DNA of 64,000 nt from JANQIO01 sp965229625 (GTDB lineage: Bacteria; Pseudomonadota; Gammaproteobacteria; Pseudomonadales; Halieaceae), in NCBI GenBank assembly GCA_965229625.1, contig CBDDJJ010000001.1:62001-126000 (forward strand), given 5' to 3'. The translations under genes were made by a program, and so were the position numbers. This document shows, in pieces, positions 8,246-16,107 of this stretch (its first letter is position 1; each line of letters opens with the position of its first letter). A model generated the notes under the pieces. It was given only the letters and a program-made list of their open reading frames with translations, made no database searches and had not been told where the DNA came from.

Positions 8246-9049
8246 ATGAGCTACCTGACCAGAGAAGATAACAAGCGGGTCTTTTACGAAAGCTACGGTA
8301 ACGGCGAAAGCGCCGTACTGCTGGTCCACGGCTGGGGGATGAGCGGGCGTACCTGGGATCATGTCACGCCGGCCCTGGTGGCCGCTGGCCATCGTGTCGT
8401 GTTGATCGATCACCGCGGCTGCGGCCAGTCGGACAAGGATTTCGCCGATCTCAGTATCAAGGCCATCGCCGGTGACGTTGTGGCCCTGGTGAAGGAACTG
8501 GGGTTGTCCTCGGTGGTGCTGAACGGCTGGTCGCTGGGTGGCGCCGTGGTGGTGGAAGCGGCGGACCAGCTCGGCGAGGTCTGCAAGGGCCTGGTCCTGA
8601 CCGGCGGTGCAACACCGGTCTACACCCAGAAACCGGATTTCCCCCACGGGGGTACGGATGAAGACATGGCGGGCACGCTCGCCGCGCTGGCAGCTGACCG
8701 CGTGAACTTTCTCAAGGGCCTGTCCCAGGTCGTTTGTGTGAAGGAAGTAAGCCCTGATATCGAACACTGGTTCTGGCAGATCTTCCTGCAGGCTTCACCG
8801 CTGGCGGGCCAGTCCCTCGGTGAGCTCGCGCAGTTGGACCAACGCGTGCAACTGGCGGCACTGCAGATGCCCATCCTGTCCTTCGTCGGCAGTGAGGACG
8901 GCTTTGTCGCGCCGCCGATCTGTCGCTGGGTGGGAGATAACAATGCCAACGCCAGGGTAGTCGAGTTCGAAGGCGTCGGGCACGCACCGTTCATCGAAGA
9001 ACAACAGGCCTACCTTGATGAATTGCAGGCCTTCCTGGACAGCCTGTAG
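8246..9049 (+). CDS. Alpha/beta hydrolase
   Basis: A 267-residue alpha/beta hydrolase starting at ATG 8246, six bases after the TetR stop. The oxyanion region is VHGWG (28-32), the nucleophile elbow GWSLGG has S96, the acid is in 'VGSEDGFV' and the catalytic His in 'GVGHAPF' near the C-terminus. It resembles the esterase/non-haem haloperoxidase group. Next to a Baeyer-Villiger enzyme such a hydrolase commonly opens the resulting ester or lactone, and that is my proposed role. No signal peptide is seen, so it should act in the cytoplasm. Confidence 0.85.
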   Translation: MSYLTREDNKRVFYESYGNGESAVLLVHGWGMSGRTWDHVTPALVAAGHRVVLIDHRGCGQSDKDFADLSIKAIAGDVVALVKELGLSSVVLNGWSLGGAVVVEAADQLGEVCKGLVLTGGATPVYTQKPDFPHGGTDEDMAGTLAALAADRVNFLKGLSQVVCVKEVSPDIEHWFWQIFLQASPLAGQSLGELAQLDQRVQLAALQMPILSFVGSEDGFVAPPICRWVGDNNANARVVEFEGVGHAPFIEEQQAYLDELQAFLDSL

Positions 9050-9069
9050 ACCTGAGCAGGGGAAGATCA

Positions 9070-10071
9070 ATGAGTAATAACGTCAATTACGGGCTCTGGT
9101 ACGACTTCCGCAATCCCGAACCCTGGCAGCAGGATTTCGAGACCTTCTACGCGGAACGCCTGCAGCAGATCGCCGAGGCCGAGTCGCTGGGCTTCAACTC
9201 GGTGTGGCTGACAGAGCACCATTTCTGTGATGATGGCTACACCCCATCTCCGCTGGTGCTGTCGGCGGCCATCGGCGCCCGCACCCGGCAGATGCGCATC
9301 GGCACCAACCTGATGCTATTGCCGTTGCACGACCCGGTACGCATGGCCGAAGACGCCGCCACCCTGTCACTGACCACGGGTGGCCGCTTCGACCTCGGCG
9401 TTGGCATCGGCTATCGCCAGCTTGAGTTTGACCAGTTCCAGCGCAATCTCAAGCACCGGCCCTCGCTGGTGGAAGAGGGGATAGAGATCATCCGGCGCAG
9501 CTGGTCCGGCCAGGCGGTCAACTTCACCGGCAAGCGTTTCCAGGTCGGCGACCTGCGCGTCACACCGACACCGGTGCACACGCCGGATATCCTGCTGGGC
9601 GGCATGGTGCAGCCCGCCATCGAGCGCGCGGCCCGGGTAGCAGACGGTTTCCTGTGCACCGGTGGTATCGGGCTCGATATCTACAGCGAAGCCCTGGTCA
9701 GCCAGGGTAAGTCGGTGGAAGAGGGCAAGGCCGTGCTGGGCTGCTGGGCCATCATCTCTGAAGATCCTGAAGCGGAAGCGGCTCGCGTTGGCGATCACGT
9801 GCTGTACCAGATCAACGAGTACATCAAGTGGGGCGCCTTTGGGCCGCCCGGTGAGACACCGCTGTTCGAAGATGCCCCCACCGCGATCGAGAACGGGCTA
9901 TACGAGTTATGGGATGCTGATATGGCAGTGCAGAACCTGAGCAAGCTGATCAGCGACTACCCGATGATCAGCGATATCCACTTCTGGGCGCAGTTCCCCG
10001 GGGAGTCGGTGGAGTCAGGCAATCGACGGCTCAAGTACATTGCCGAAAACGTATTGCCGCGCCTGCGCTGA
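9070..10071 (+). CDS. Luciferase-like (LLM class) flavin oxidoreductase
   Basis: A 333-residue bacterial-luciferase-like protein with 'AESLGFNSVWLTEHHF' near residues 37-52, 'RTRQMRIGTNL' (about 75-85) and 'GGRFDLGVGIGYR' (about 106-118), all typical of LLM monooxygenases. These enzymes use reduced flavin supplied by a separate reductase, and some are type II Baeyer-Villiger enzymes. It closes the plus operon after the hydrolase, so it may oxidise a pathway intermediate. No flavin reductase gene is next to it. Only six bases separate it from the convergent TetR gene. Confidence 0.86.
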   Translation: MSNNVNYGLWYDFRNPEPWQQDFETFYAERLQQIAEAESLGFNSVWLTEHHFCDDGYTPSPLVLSAAIGARTRQMRIGTNLMLLPLHDPVRMAEDAATLSLTTGGRFDLGVGIGYRQLEFDQFQRNLKHRPSLVEEGIEIIRRSWSGQAVNFTGKRFQVGDLRVTPTPVHTPDILLGGMVQPAIERAARVADGFLCTGGIGLDIYSEALVSQGKSVEEGKAVLGCWAIISEDPEAEAARVGDHVLYQINEYIKWGAFGPPGETPLFEDAPTAIENGLYELWDADMAVQNLSKLISDYPMISDIHFWAQFPGESVESGNRRLKYIAENVLPRLR

Positions 10072-10077
10072 CGGCTG

Positions 10078-10710
10078 CTAGGCGATACCGCACATGCGGT
10101 TGAGCGTGTTCACGAACAGGCGGTGGGCGCCCTCAAGGTCGATATCGTCATCGAAGTACACCGCTGAGCGCAGGCCGATCATCATCGCATAGGCGATTTC
10201 GGCAGCGTCCTTGGGGCTGTCCATGAAATCCGAGGGTGAGGCTTCGAAGATGCGGCTCAACAGCTGCTTGCAGTTCAGGTCGAACTCCGCCTTGGTACCC
10301 TGCAGTACCTCATCGTGCACCGCCGCGCCGAAGCACTCCAGCATGAAACCGATTTCCATCCGGGTGCCGGCTTCCCCCTTGAACCAGAAGTCGGCAATCA
10401 GTTGAATCTGTCGCTCCGGAGATTCCGTACCAAACTCGGCAATGCGCTCCAGGAAGCGCACCGACACCGAATCAAAATACTGTTCGAGAATCGCCTCCTT
10501 GCCCTTGAAGTAGTAGAGCAGGTGGCTGGCCGACATGTCGGCGCCTTCGGCGATATCTGCCAGCGAGGTCTTCACGTAGCCCTTGTTGATGATGCAATCG
10601 TGCAGGGATTTGAAGATTCGGCGGCGGCGCTGGTCGCCGCGTGAGTCACGGCGACTTTCTCTCTTGCCAGCTCTTTTGCTAGCGGTGTTGCTGCTCTGGT
10701 TTCTGGGCAT
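10078..10710 (-). CDS. TetR family regulator divergent to catabolic operon
   Basis: A TetR-type regulator of 210 residues from the ATG at 10710; an in-frame ATG at 10734 would add eight residues. A basic N-terminus is followed by the helix-turn-helix 'SLADIAEGADMSASHLLYYFKGKEA' and a helical ligand domain. It is divergent from the SDR operon at 10838, with the palindrome TTGAATTTAATTCAA between them. Similar palindromes precede the monooxygenase and the TonB receptor, so it may control a three-promoter regulon. Ligand unknown. Confidence 0.88.
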   Translation of the reverse strand: MPRNQSSNTASKRAGKRESRRDSRGDQRRRRIFKSLHDCIINKGYVKTSLADIAEGADMSASHLLYYFKGKEAILEQYFDSVSVRFLERIAEFGTESPERQIQLIADFWFKGEAGTRMEIGFMLECFGAAVHDEVLQGTKAEFDLNCKQLLSRIFEASPSDFMDSPKDAAEIAYAMMIGLRSAVYFDDDIDLEGAHRLFVNTLNRMCGIA

Positions 10711-10779
10711 GGCGCGAGACCTTAGCATCGACACTCCGGCGCTGTCAGCTTTATTGCAGCGTGTTTGTTGTGGTTTTTC

Positions 10780-10808
10780 TTGAATTTAATTCAAACTCAA
10801 ACTAGTAT
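10780..10808 (+). promoter_or_regulatory. Operator and promoter of the SDR-Rieske operon
   Basis: The palindrome TTGAATTTAATTCAA (10780-10794) contains a TTGAAT -35 box (10780-10785) spaced 17 bases from a TAGTAT -10 box (10803-10808). Binding there would block the plus promoter. The site is 70 bases from the divergent TetR start and 44 bases before the SDR ATG. It matches the sites at 2606 and 17523. Confidence 0.62.
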
Positions 10809-10837
10809 CCAGAGAAAATAATTACAAGGATGCGCCC

Positions 10838-11653
10838 ATGACAATCGATGGTATGCGTTTCGTTATCACCGGCTCCGGTGCCGGAATTGGCGCCGGTACC
10901 GCGAAACTCGCCGCCAGCCGTGGTGCCAGCGTGGTGGTCTCCGATACCAATGATGCCAATGGTGAGGCCGTGCGGGATGAAATCCTGGCCGCGGGCGGCA
11001 AGGCCATTTACCAGCACTGTGATGTCACCGATGAAGCCGAGGTGCAGGCACTGATGGCGGCGGCTGACAGCGCCTTCGGCGGCATCGATGTGTTGCACAA
11101 CAACGCCGGTATCCATGAGAGTATGCTCAGCGGCGAGCTTTCCCTCGACAGCATGAGCCGGGACACCTTCGAAAAGGTTATCGGTGTCAATCTCACCGGT
11201 GTCTGGCTCTGTGCCAAATACGCGCTGCCCTTCCTGCGCAAGAGCGATCAGGCATCCATCATCAATGCGGGCTCAACCAGTTCCCTGTCTGGCTATCCCC
11301 AGTGCCAGGCCTACGGGGCCAGCAAGGGTGCGGTAATGCAGTTGACCCGGATGCTGGCGGTGGATCTTGCGCCCGACGGCATCCGTGTCAATTGTTACTG
11401 CCCGGGCTCCATCCACACGGAGATGGTCGACAAGTTTCTCGAAGCCGCCCCTGACCCCAGTGCCATGCTCAACACCATGACCCAGACTCATCTGATCCCG
11501 CGCATGGGGCAACCGGTCGACGTGGCGGAACTGGTCTGTTTCCTGGCCAGCCCCGAGTCACAGTTCGTCAACGGCGCGGTGTGGACCATTGACGGCGGCT
11601 CACTGGCCTGGCGCGGCACCCTGGATGTACTCGGTATGGAGGCACAGCCATGA
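10838..11653 (+). CDS. SDR family oxidoreductase
   Basis: A 271-residue classical SDR and first gene of the second catabolic operon, preceded by AAGGA. TGSGAGIG is at 11-18, NNAG at 88-91, catalytic S146, Y159 and K163 (YGASK) are all present, and VNCYCPGSIHTEM follows. The C-terminus ends with the usual 'VNGAVWTIDGG' and a short tail. Unlike the SDR at 4166 its active site is complete. It likely oxidises a pathway alcohol, for example a 3-hydroxyacyl-CoA or ring hydroxyl, with NAD. It overlaps the next gene by ATGA, so the two are translationally coupled. Confidence 0.92.
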   Translation: MTIDGMRFVITGSGAGIGAGTAKLAASRGASVVVSDTNDANGEAVRDEILAAGGKAIYQHCDVTDEAEVQALMAAADSAFGGIDVLHNNAGIHESMLSGELSLDSMSRDTFEKVIGVNLTGVWLCAKYALPFLRKSDQASIINAGSTSSLSGYPQCQAYGASKGAVMQLTRMLAVDLAPDGIRVNCYCPGSIHTEMVDKFLEAAPDPSAMLNTMTQTHLIPRMGQPVDVAELVCFLASPESQFVNGAVWTIDGGSLAWRGTLDVLGMEAQP

Positions 11654-12069
11654 ACCTGCCCCTGGAAGACAAGCTGGCGATACATGAATTGCTGGCGCGC
11701 TCGGCCTACGGCCTGGATGTGCGCGACACGGATATGCTGGCGGCGAGCTTCGCCGAAAACGCCCGCTTCAGCATGCGCATCGCCGGCGGTGACCTGGTGG
11801 GCCCCTTCGTGGACCGCAGCGGCATCATGGAGTTGATGACTGGCTCCATGGCGGAGCAGACTGACCAGCGTCGTCACCTGGTGACCAATATCTATTTCGA
11901 CGGTGACAAGGACGGCAACCCGGTGGTGGTTTCCAACCTGACCCTGATGGCGACCGAAAACGGTGAGATAGAGCTTATCTCCGCCGGCGTATACCGCGAT
12001 ACCGTGGTCAAGGTAGACGGCAACTGGGAAATCCTCGACCGCTACCTGGAACTGGACAGGCCCTACTGA
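11650..12069 (+). CDS. SnoaL-like (NTF2-fold) protein
   Basis: A 139-residue SnoaL_4-type protein: helical start 'IHELLARSAYGLDVRD', then 'MLAASFAENARFSM', ending 'VKVDGNWEILDRYLELD'. It overlaps the SDR by four bases (ATGA) and is followed by the ligase. The fold serves as isomerase, dehydratase or subunit in many pathways, and Rieske beta-subunits share it, but this protein is shorter than those. Reaction unknown. The same SDR then SnoaL order occurs at the window start. Confidence 0.75.
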   Translation: MNLPLEDKLAIHELLARSAYGLDVRDTDMLAASFAENARFSMRIAGGDLVGPFVDRSGIMELMTGSMAEQTDQRRHLVTNIYFDGDKDGNPVVVSNLTLMATENGEIELISAGVYRDTVVKVDGNWEILDRYLELDRPY

Positions 12070-12076
12070 GCGCAGC

Positions 12077-13633
12077 ATGAATCTCGGACTGATACCCGCC
12101 AAGATTGCGCGCCTCGACCCGGGGCGTGAGGCGCTGATCGACATCCCCAATGAGCGCCGCATGACCTATGGCGAGTTGGAGCCGCGGGTCCGGCGCCTGG
12201 CCAACGGGCTCAGGGAAAACCTGGGCCTGGAGAAGGGAGACCGCGTCGGCATTCTCTCCAGGAACTGTATCGAGTACATGGAGATCTACTACGCCTGCGC
12301 CCGCTGCGGCCTGATTGCGCAGCCGGTGAACTGGCGACTGGGCCTCGAAGAGATGGGCCGTATCCTCAATGACGGCGACCCCAGTGTGGTGATTTCCGCG
12401 GCCGAGTACGTGGACGTCGCCGAGGGCCTGAAGCAGACCGTGGCTGCGAAGCACTGGTTGTACTTCGGCGCTGGCTCGGACGGTTCCTACGACAGGCTGG
12501 TCGCCGGCGCCAGTGAGGCAGAACCCGCCTCCGCTGCCGAGGTCGGCGACGATGACCCGGTGCTGATCCTGTATACCGGCGGTACCACCGGTGAGTCCAA
12601 GGGTGCCCTGCATACCCACAAATCCATCTACATGGGCATGCTCAACCAGACGGTGGCCGAGCGCATTGTGCCTACCGACGTGTATATGCTCACCGGGCAG
12701 ATGTTCCATATCCCCGTGGCACTGGCCATGAACTACATGGCTCACGGTTGCCCGCTGGTGTTGATCAACTTCGAGGCGAAACTGGCACTGGAGGTCATTC
12801 AGAAGGAGCGGGTCTCTGCTTTCCTGGGAATTACCACGATGCTCAACTGGATGATGGCCGCGGATGGCTTTGACAGCTATGACCTCTCCAGCCTGCGCAA
12901 TATCCAGTACGGCGGCGGCCCCATGCCGAAGAAGGTGGTAGCCGACGCCCTGTCGAAGTTCCCCTGCACCATCATCCAGGGCTATGGCCAGACCGAAGGC
13001 ATGACCATGAGCTTCCTGTCCCAGGAGGACCATACCGAGGCCCTGGCCGGCAACCATCCCGAACGGCTCAGCAGTTGTGGCCGCGAAGGCTTTGTGACCA
13101 GCATCAGGCTGGTGGACCCCGAGGGCAACGACGTACCTCGAGACGGCAGTACGCCGGGCGAGATCATCGTCCGCTCGGAGGCCAATATGGTCGGCTACTG
13201 GCGCCGCCCGGAGCTGACGGCTGAGACGATTCGCGATGGCTGGATGTGGACCGGCGATATTGCGACCTGGGATGCGGATGGCTACCTGTTCATTGTCGAC
13301 CGTGCCAAGGACATGATTATTTCCGGGGGCGAGAACATCTACAGCACCCAGGTCGAGGCAGCGATCCACCAGCACCCGGCGGTACTGGAATCCGCTGTGT
13401 TCGGGGTACCGGACGATGAGTGGGGCGAAGCGGTCAAGGCCGTGGTGGTCCTCAAGCCCGGTGAGGCCGCCAGCGCTGAAGACATCATCGAAGCCGCGGC
13501 CCAGCACCTGGCCTCCTACCAGAAGCCCAAGTCAGTGGACTTTGTGGAGAGCCTGCCCAAGGCCCCCACCGGCAAGATTCTCAAGCGCGAGTTGCGAGAC
13601 CCCTACTGGCAGCAGGAAGGCAAGAAGCTATGA
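12077..13633 (+). CDS. Acyl-CoA synthetase (AMP-binding)
   Basis: A 518-residue ANL ligase. The P-loop is LYTGGTTGESKG (about 165-176, TGG replacing the commoner TSG). Also seen are 'QGYGQTEG', 'DGWMWTGDIA' and the C-terminal 'PKAPTGKILKREL' with the catalytic Lys. It makes a CoA thioester from an unknown acid, probably the operon substrate or a side-chain acid. It overlaps the following MaoC-like gene by four bases. Confidence 0.92.
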   Translation: MNLGLIPAKIARLDPGREALIDIPNERRMTYGELEPRVRRLANGLRENLGLEKGDRVGILSRNCIEYMEIYYACARCGLIAQPVNWRLGLEEMGRILNDGDPSVVISAAEYVDVAEGLKQTVAAKHWLYFGAGSDGSYDRLVAGASEAEPASAAEVGDDDPVLILYTGGTTGESKGALHTHKSIYMGMLNQTVAERIVPTDVYMLTGQMFHIPVALAMNYMAHGCPLVLINFEAKLALEVIQKERVSAFLGITTMLNWMMAADGFDSYDLSSLRNIQYGGGPMPKKVVADALSKFPCTIIQGYGQTEGMTMSFLSQEDHTEALAGNHPERLSSCGREGFVTSIRLVDPEGNDVPRDGSTPGEIIVRSEANMVGYWRRPELTAETIRDGWMWTGDIATWDADGYLFIVDRAKDMIISGGENIYSTQVEAAIHQHPAVLESAVFGVPDDEWGEAVKAVVVLKPGEAASAEDIIEAAAQHLASYQKPKSVDFVESLPKAPTGKILKRELRDPYWQQEGKKL

Positions 13634-14085
13634 CGGGACTGCTGAGCGAAGAGTTGCTGGCGAACATCGGCAAGCAGAGCGAGCCGCAGCGGGAACTGGT
13701 GACGCGTCGCGACATCCGCAAGTACGCCATCGCCACCGACAACCGGCAGCGCAAATATCTCGACGGTGACCAGGCGCCGCCCATGTTTCATGTCGCCCTG
13801 TTCTGGGACGTGGTGGAACTGGACCAGCTGTCGCCTGACGGTGTGAGCATCGACAGGCTGCTTCCCAAATTCCCGCTCGAGAAGGCCATGGCGGGTGGCT
13901 TGAAGATTGAATACCACAAACCGGTCCACCCGGGTGACTGGCTTACGGCGACACGGACCCTGACTGATATCTATGAGAAAGCCGGTCGCTCCGGCCCGCT
14001 GATTTTCTACGAGGTGGTCATGGATATCGTCAACGATGACGGCGAACTGGTGATTCGAGAGAAGACCACGAGGATTCTTCGATGA
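13630..14085 (+). CDS. MaoC-like hotdog subunit, ChsH2-N/FAS1-DH type
   Basis: A 151-residue hotdog-fold protein of the MaoC N-terminal (FAS1-like dehydratase) type, with 'RRDIRKYAIATDN' (about 26-38), 'APPMFHVALFWD' (about 49-60) and 'GLKIEYHKPVHPGDWLTATRTL' near 95-116. In two-part hydratases this half usually lacks the catalytic His-Asp pair and packs against a catalytic partner, which is probably the next gene, overlapping by ATGA. In actinobacterial ChsH2 this domain is fused to DUF35; here DUF35 is separate at 15685. Expected role: enoyl-CoA hydration. Confidence 0.82.
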   Translation: MTGLLSEELLANIGKQSEPQRELVTRRDIRKYAIATDNRQRKYLDGDQAPPMFHVALFWDVVELDQLSPDGVSIDRLLPKFPLEKAMAGGLKIEYHKPVHPGDWLTATRTLTDIYEKAGRSGPLIFYEVVMDIVNDDGELVIREKTTRILR

Positions 14086-14504
14086 TGGGTCTTGATCCTG
14101 CCAGCGTGCAGCTTGGTATGCGGTTACCGGAGCGCGAGCACAACTGCAGCAACGTCCAGTTGATGCTCTACAACGCCGCGCTCTGGAACGGCCACCGAAT
14201 CCATTTCGATGAACCTTATGCAAAAGATGTAGAGGGCTATCCAGGCCTGGTGATTGCCGGCCCATTGCTGGGTGACTGGATGAACCAGTGTGTCGAGGAG
14301 TGGCTGGGCGATGCCGGCGTGCTCACCGGTATCGAGTACTCCAACCGGGCCGCCAGCTACATTGGCGAAACGCTGGTGGCCGGCGGCACAGTAAGCAGCT
14401 ATCAGCCCGAGAGCGGCGAGCTGGTGATCGATGTCTTCATTCGCAACGAGGCCGGCGATGTGGTGGCGCCGGGTGTGGCCACCGCCAGGCTGGAGGCTCG
14501 GTAG
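14082..14504 (+). CDS. MaoC-like enoyl-CoA hydratase, catalytic half
   Basis: A 140-residue hotdog hydratase. 'LYNAALWNGHRIHFDEPYA' (about 29-47) is the hydratase-2 region carrying the likely catalytic His/Asp, and 'YPGLVIAGPLLGDWM' (about 52-66) is the conserved acyl-binding stretch. It overlaps the previous gene by four bases and is likely its partner, like ChsH1 with ChsH2. It should add water to an enoyl-CoA, giving the 3-hydroxyacyl-CoA that the Ltp/DUF35 pair could cleave. The exact substrate is not readable. Confidence 0.85.
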   Translation: MMGLDPASVQLGMRLPEREHNCSNVQLMLYNAALWNGHRIHFDEPYAKDVEGYPGLVIAGPLLGDWMNQCVEEWLGDAGVLTGIEYSNRAASYIGETLVAGGTVSSYQPESGELVIDVFIRNEAGDVVAPGVATARLEAR

Positions 14505-14510
14505 ACGTTT

Positions 14511-15683
14511 ATGGGCGATTCCCTGCGCGGCAAGCTCGCCATCGTCGGAGCCTTTGACACCGAAGTAGGGGTGGTGCCCGGAAAAACCCCCACCGAGCTG
14601 TGTGTGAAAGCGGCGCTGGGTGCCATAGCGGATGCCGGCATCGACAAATCCCGGGTGGATGGCCTCATTACCTGTAATGCCTTCGCCGAGCCGATTCTCT
14701 ACCACGCGGAAGCCGTGGCGGAGTACCTGCAGATTTTTCCCCGTTACTGTTTCAGCGTGAATACCGGCGGCGGCACCACGTTTACGGTGTTGCACCATGC
14801 GGCCTCGGCGATCGCCACTGGCATGGCGGACGTGATTGTTATCAGCATGGCGGACAGCCTGCGCAGCAGCATGACCCGGGATCAGGCCAGGCGGGTGCAG
14901 TCATCAACCGGGCACCCGCAATTTGAGCAGCCCTACGGGCTGACCGTTCCCGCCTATTACGCGCTCATCGCCCAGGCACATATGGCCGAATACGGCACCA
15001 CCCAGGAGCAGTTTGCCGAAGTCGCCGTCGCCTGCCGCGCCCATGCCGCGCGCAATCCCACGGCCCAGAAGCAGGAGCTGATCAGCGTGGAAGACGTACT
15101 GGCTTCGCCGCTAGTGGCGGATCCGCTGCGTGTTCTCGACTGTTCGCTGGTATCGGACGGCGGCTCGGCGGTCGTGGTGACATCCGCGGAGCGAGCCAGG
15201 GATTTTGCCCAGGCGCCGGTTTACCTGCTGGGTGTCGGTGAAGGACACAGCCACGAGCACATCAGCCAGGCTTCGAACCTGACCACGTCGGCAGCGCGGG
15301 ATTCCGGCCGTTTCGCTTATGAGATGGCGGGACTGGGGCCCGCTGATATGGACTTCGCCCAGCTTTATGACTGCTTCACGCCCACCGTCCTGGTAGAACT
15401 GGAAGACCTGGGTTTTTGCGCCAAGGGGGAGGGCGGCGCCTTCCTGCAGACCGGCGCGACGCGGCCCGGTGGCAGTCTGCCGGTCAATACCCACGGCGGC
15501 ATGTTGTCTCACTGCCACCCCGGCAATCCCGGCGCGATGTTTGCCCTGACCGAATCGGTCTGGCAGCTGCGCGGGCAGGCGGGGGAGCGGCAGCTGGCGA
15601 AAGCCGAGGTGGGCCTGGTGCACGGCCAGGGCGGCATCATGTCCAGCCATACTTCGATTATTCTCGGGCGGGAGGCCGCCTGA
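14511..15683 (+). CDS. Thiolase-fold lipid-transfer protein (Ltp2-like)
   Basis: A 390-residue thiolase-superfamily protein of the SCP2/lipid-transfer type. At the place where thiolases have the acylated Cys it reads VNTGGGTTFTVLHH (about 83-96), with no Cys, so a normal thiolase reaction is unlikely. Later motifs are 'AQLYDCFTPTVL' (about 283-294) and 'NTHGGMLSHCHPGNPG' (about 326-341). Ltp2 in actinobacteria has the same lack of Cys and, with the DUF35 part of ChsH2, performs retro-aldol cleavage of a side-chain CoA ester. A DUF35 gene follows directly. I infer an aldolase, not a thiolase. Confidence 0.8.
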   Translation: MGDSLRGKLAIVGAFDTEVGVVPGKTPTELCVKAALGAIADAGIDKSRVDGLITCNAFAEPILYHAEAVAEYLQIFPRYCFSVNTGGGTTFTVLHHAASAIATGMADVIVISMADSLRSSMTRDQARRVQSSTGHPQFEQPYGLTVPAYYALIAQAHMAEYGTTQEQFAEVAVACRAHAARNPTAQKQELISVEDVLASPLVADPLRVLDCSLVSDGGSAVVVTSAERARDFAQAPVYLLGVGEGHSHEHISQASNLTTSAARDSGRFAYEMAGLGPADMDFAQLYDCFTPTVLVELEDLGFCAKGEGGAFLQTGATRPGGSLPVNTHGGMLSHCHPGNPGAMFALTESVWQLRGQAGERQLAKAEVGLVHGQGGIMSSHTSIILGREAA

Positions 15684-15684
15684 A

Positions 15685-16107
15685 ATGAGCGACAACAGCG
15701 AACGCATCCTGCCGCCCGTCACGGCGCTGACAGAGCCTTACTGGGACGGCTGCCGGCAGCAGAAGCTGCGTCTGCAGCAGTGCGACGCCTGCGGCGAATA
15801 CCAGTTCTACCCGCGCATTCTCTGCAGCCATTGTGGGCACGACGCCCTGAGCTGGCGGCAGGCCAGCGGTCTCGGTCGAATTGCCAGTTTTACCGTGGTG
15901 CGACGGCCTGTGACCGACGCCTATCCGGCGCCAACCGTGATCGCGCTGGTTGATCTGGCCGAGGGCCCCCGCATGATGAGCAGCGTGGTGGATGCCGAGC
16001 CGGACAAGCTGCATATCGGTCAGGCGGTCAGCGTGGATTTTGCCGCCTGGTCTGAAGAGATTTCCATGCCCGTTTTTCGTATTGCCACGGAGGAAGCATC
16101 GTCATGA
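15685..16107 (+). CDS. DUF35 zinc-ribbon/OB-fold protein
   Basis: A 140-residue Zn-ribbon plus OB-fold protein. The zinc cysteines are C33-x2-C36 and C47-x2-C50. The OB region follows with 'GRIASFTVVRRP' and ends near 'GQAVSVDFAAW'. DUF35 proteins pair with thiolase-fold enzymes; in the Ltp2 system DUF35 is required for aldolase activity. It starts one base after the Ltp stop and overlaps the Rieske gene by ATGA, so all are one transcript. Confidence 0.9.
   Translation: MSDNSERILPPVTALTEPYWDGCRQQKLRLQQCDACGEYQFYPRILCSHCGHDALSWRQASGLGRIASFTVVRRPVTDAYPAPTVIALVDLAEGPRMMSSVVDAEPDKLHIGQAVSVDFAAWSEEISMPVFRIATEEASS

Noticed and set aside
11650..12069. SnoaL-like protein as Rieske beta subunit
   Set aside because: The fold is shared but the protein is too short and lies far from the alpha gene, after the SDR; not supported enough to annotate.
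12008..13507. 499-codon minus-strand frame
   Set aside because: Antisense to the acyl-CoA ligase at 12077, which has all ligase motifs.
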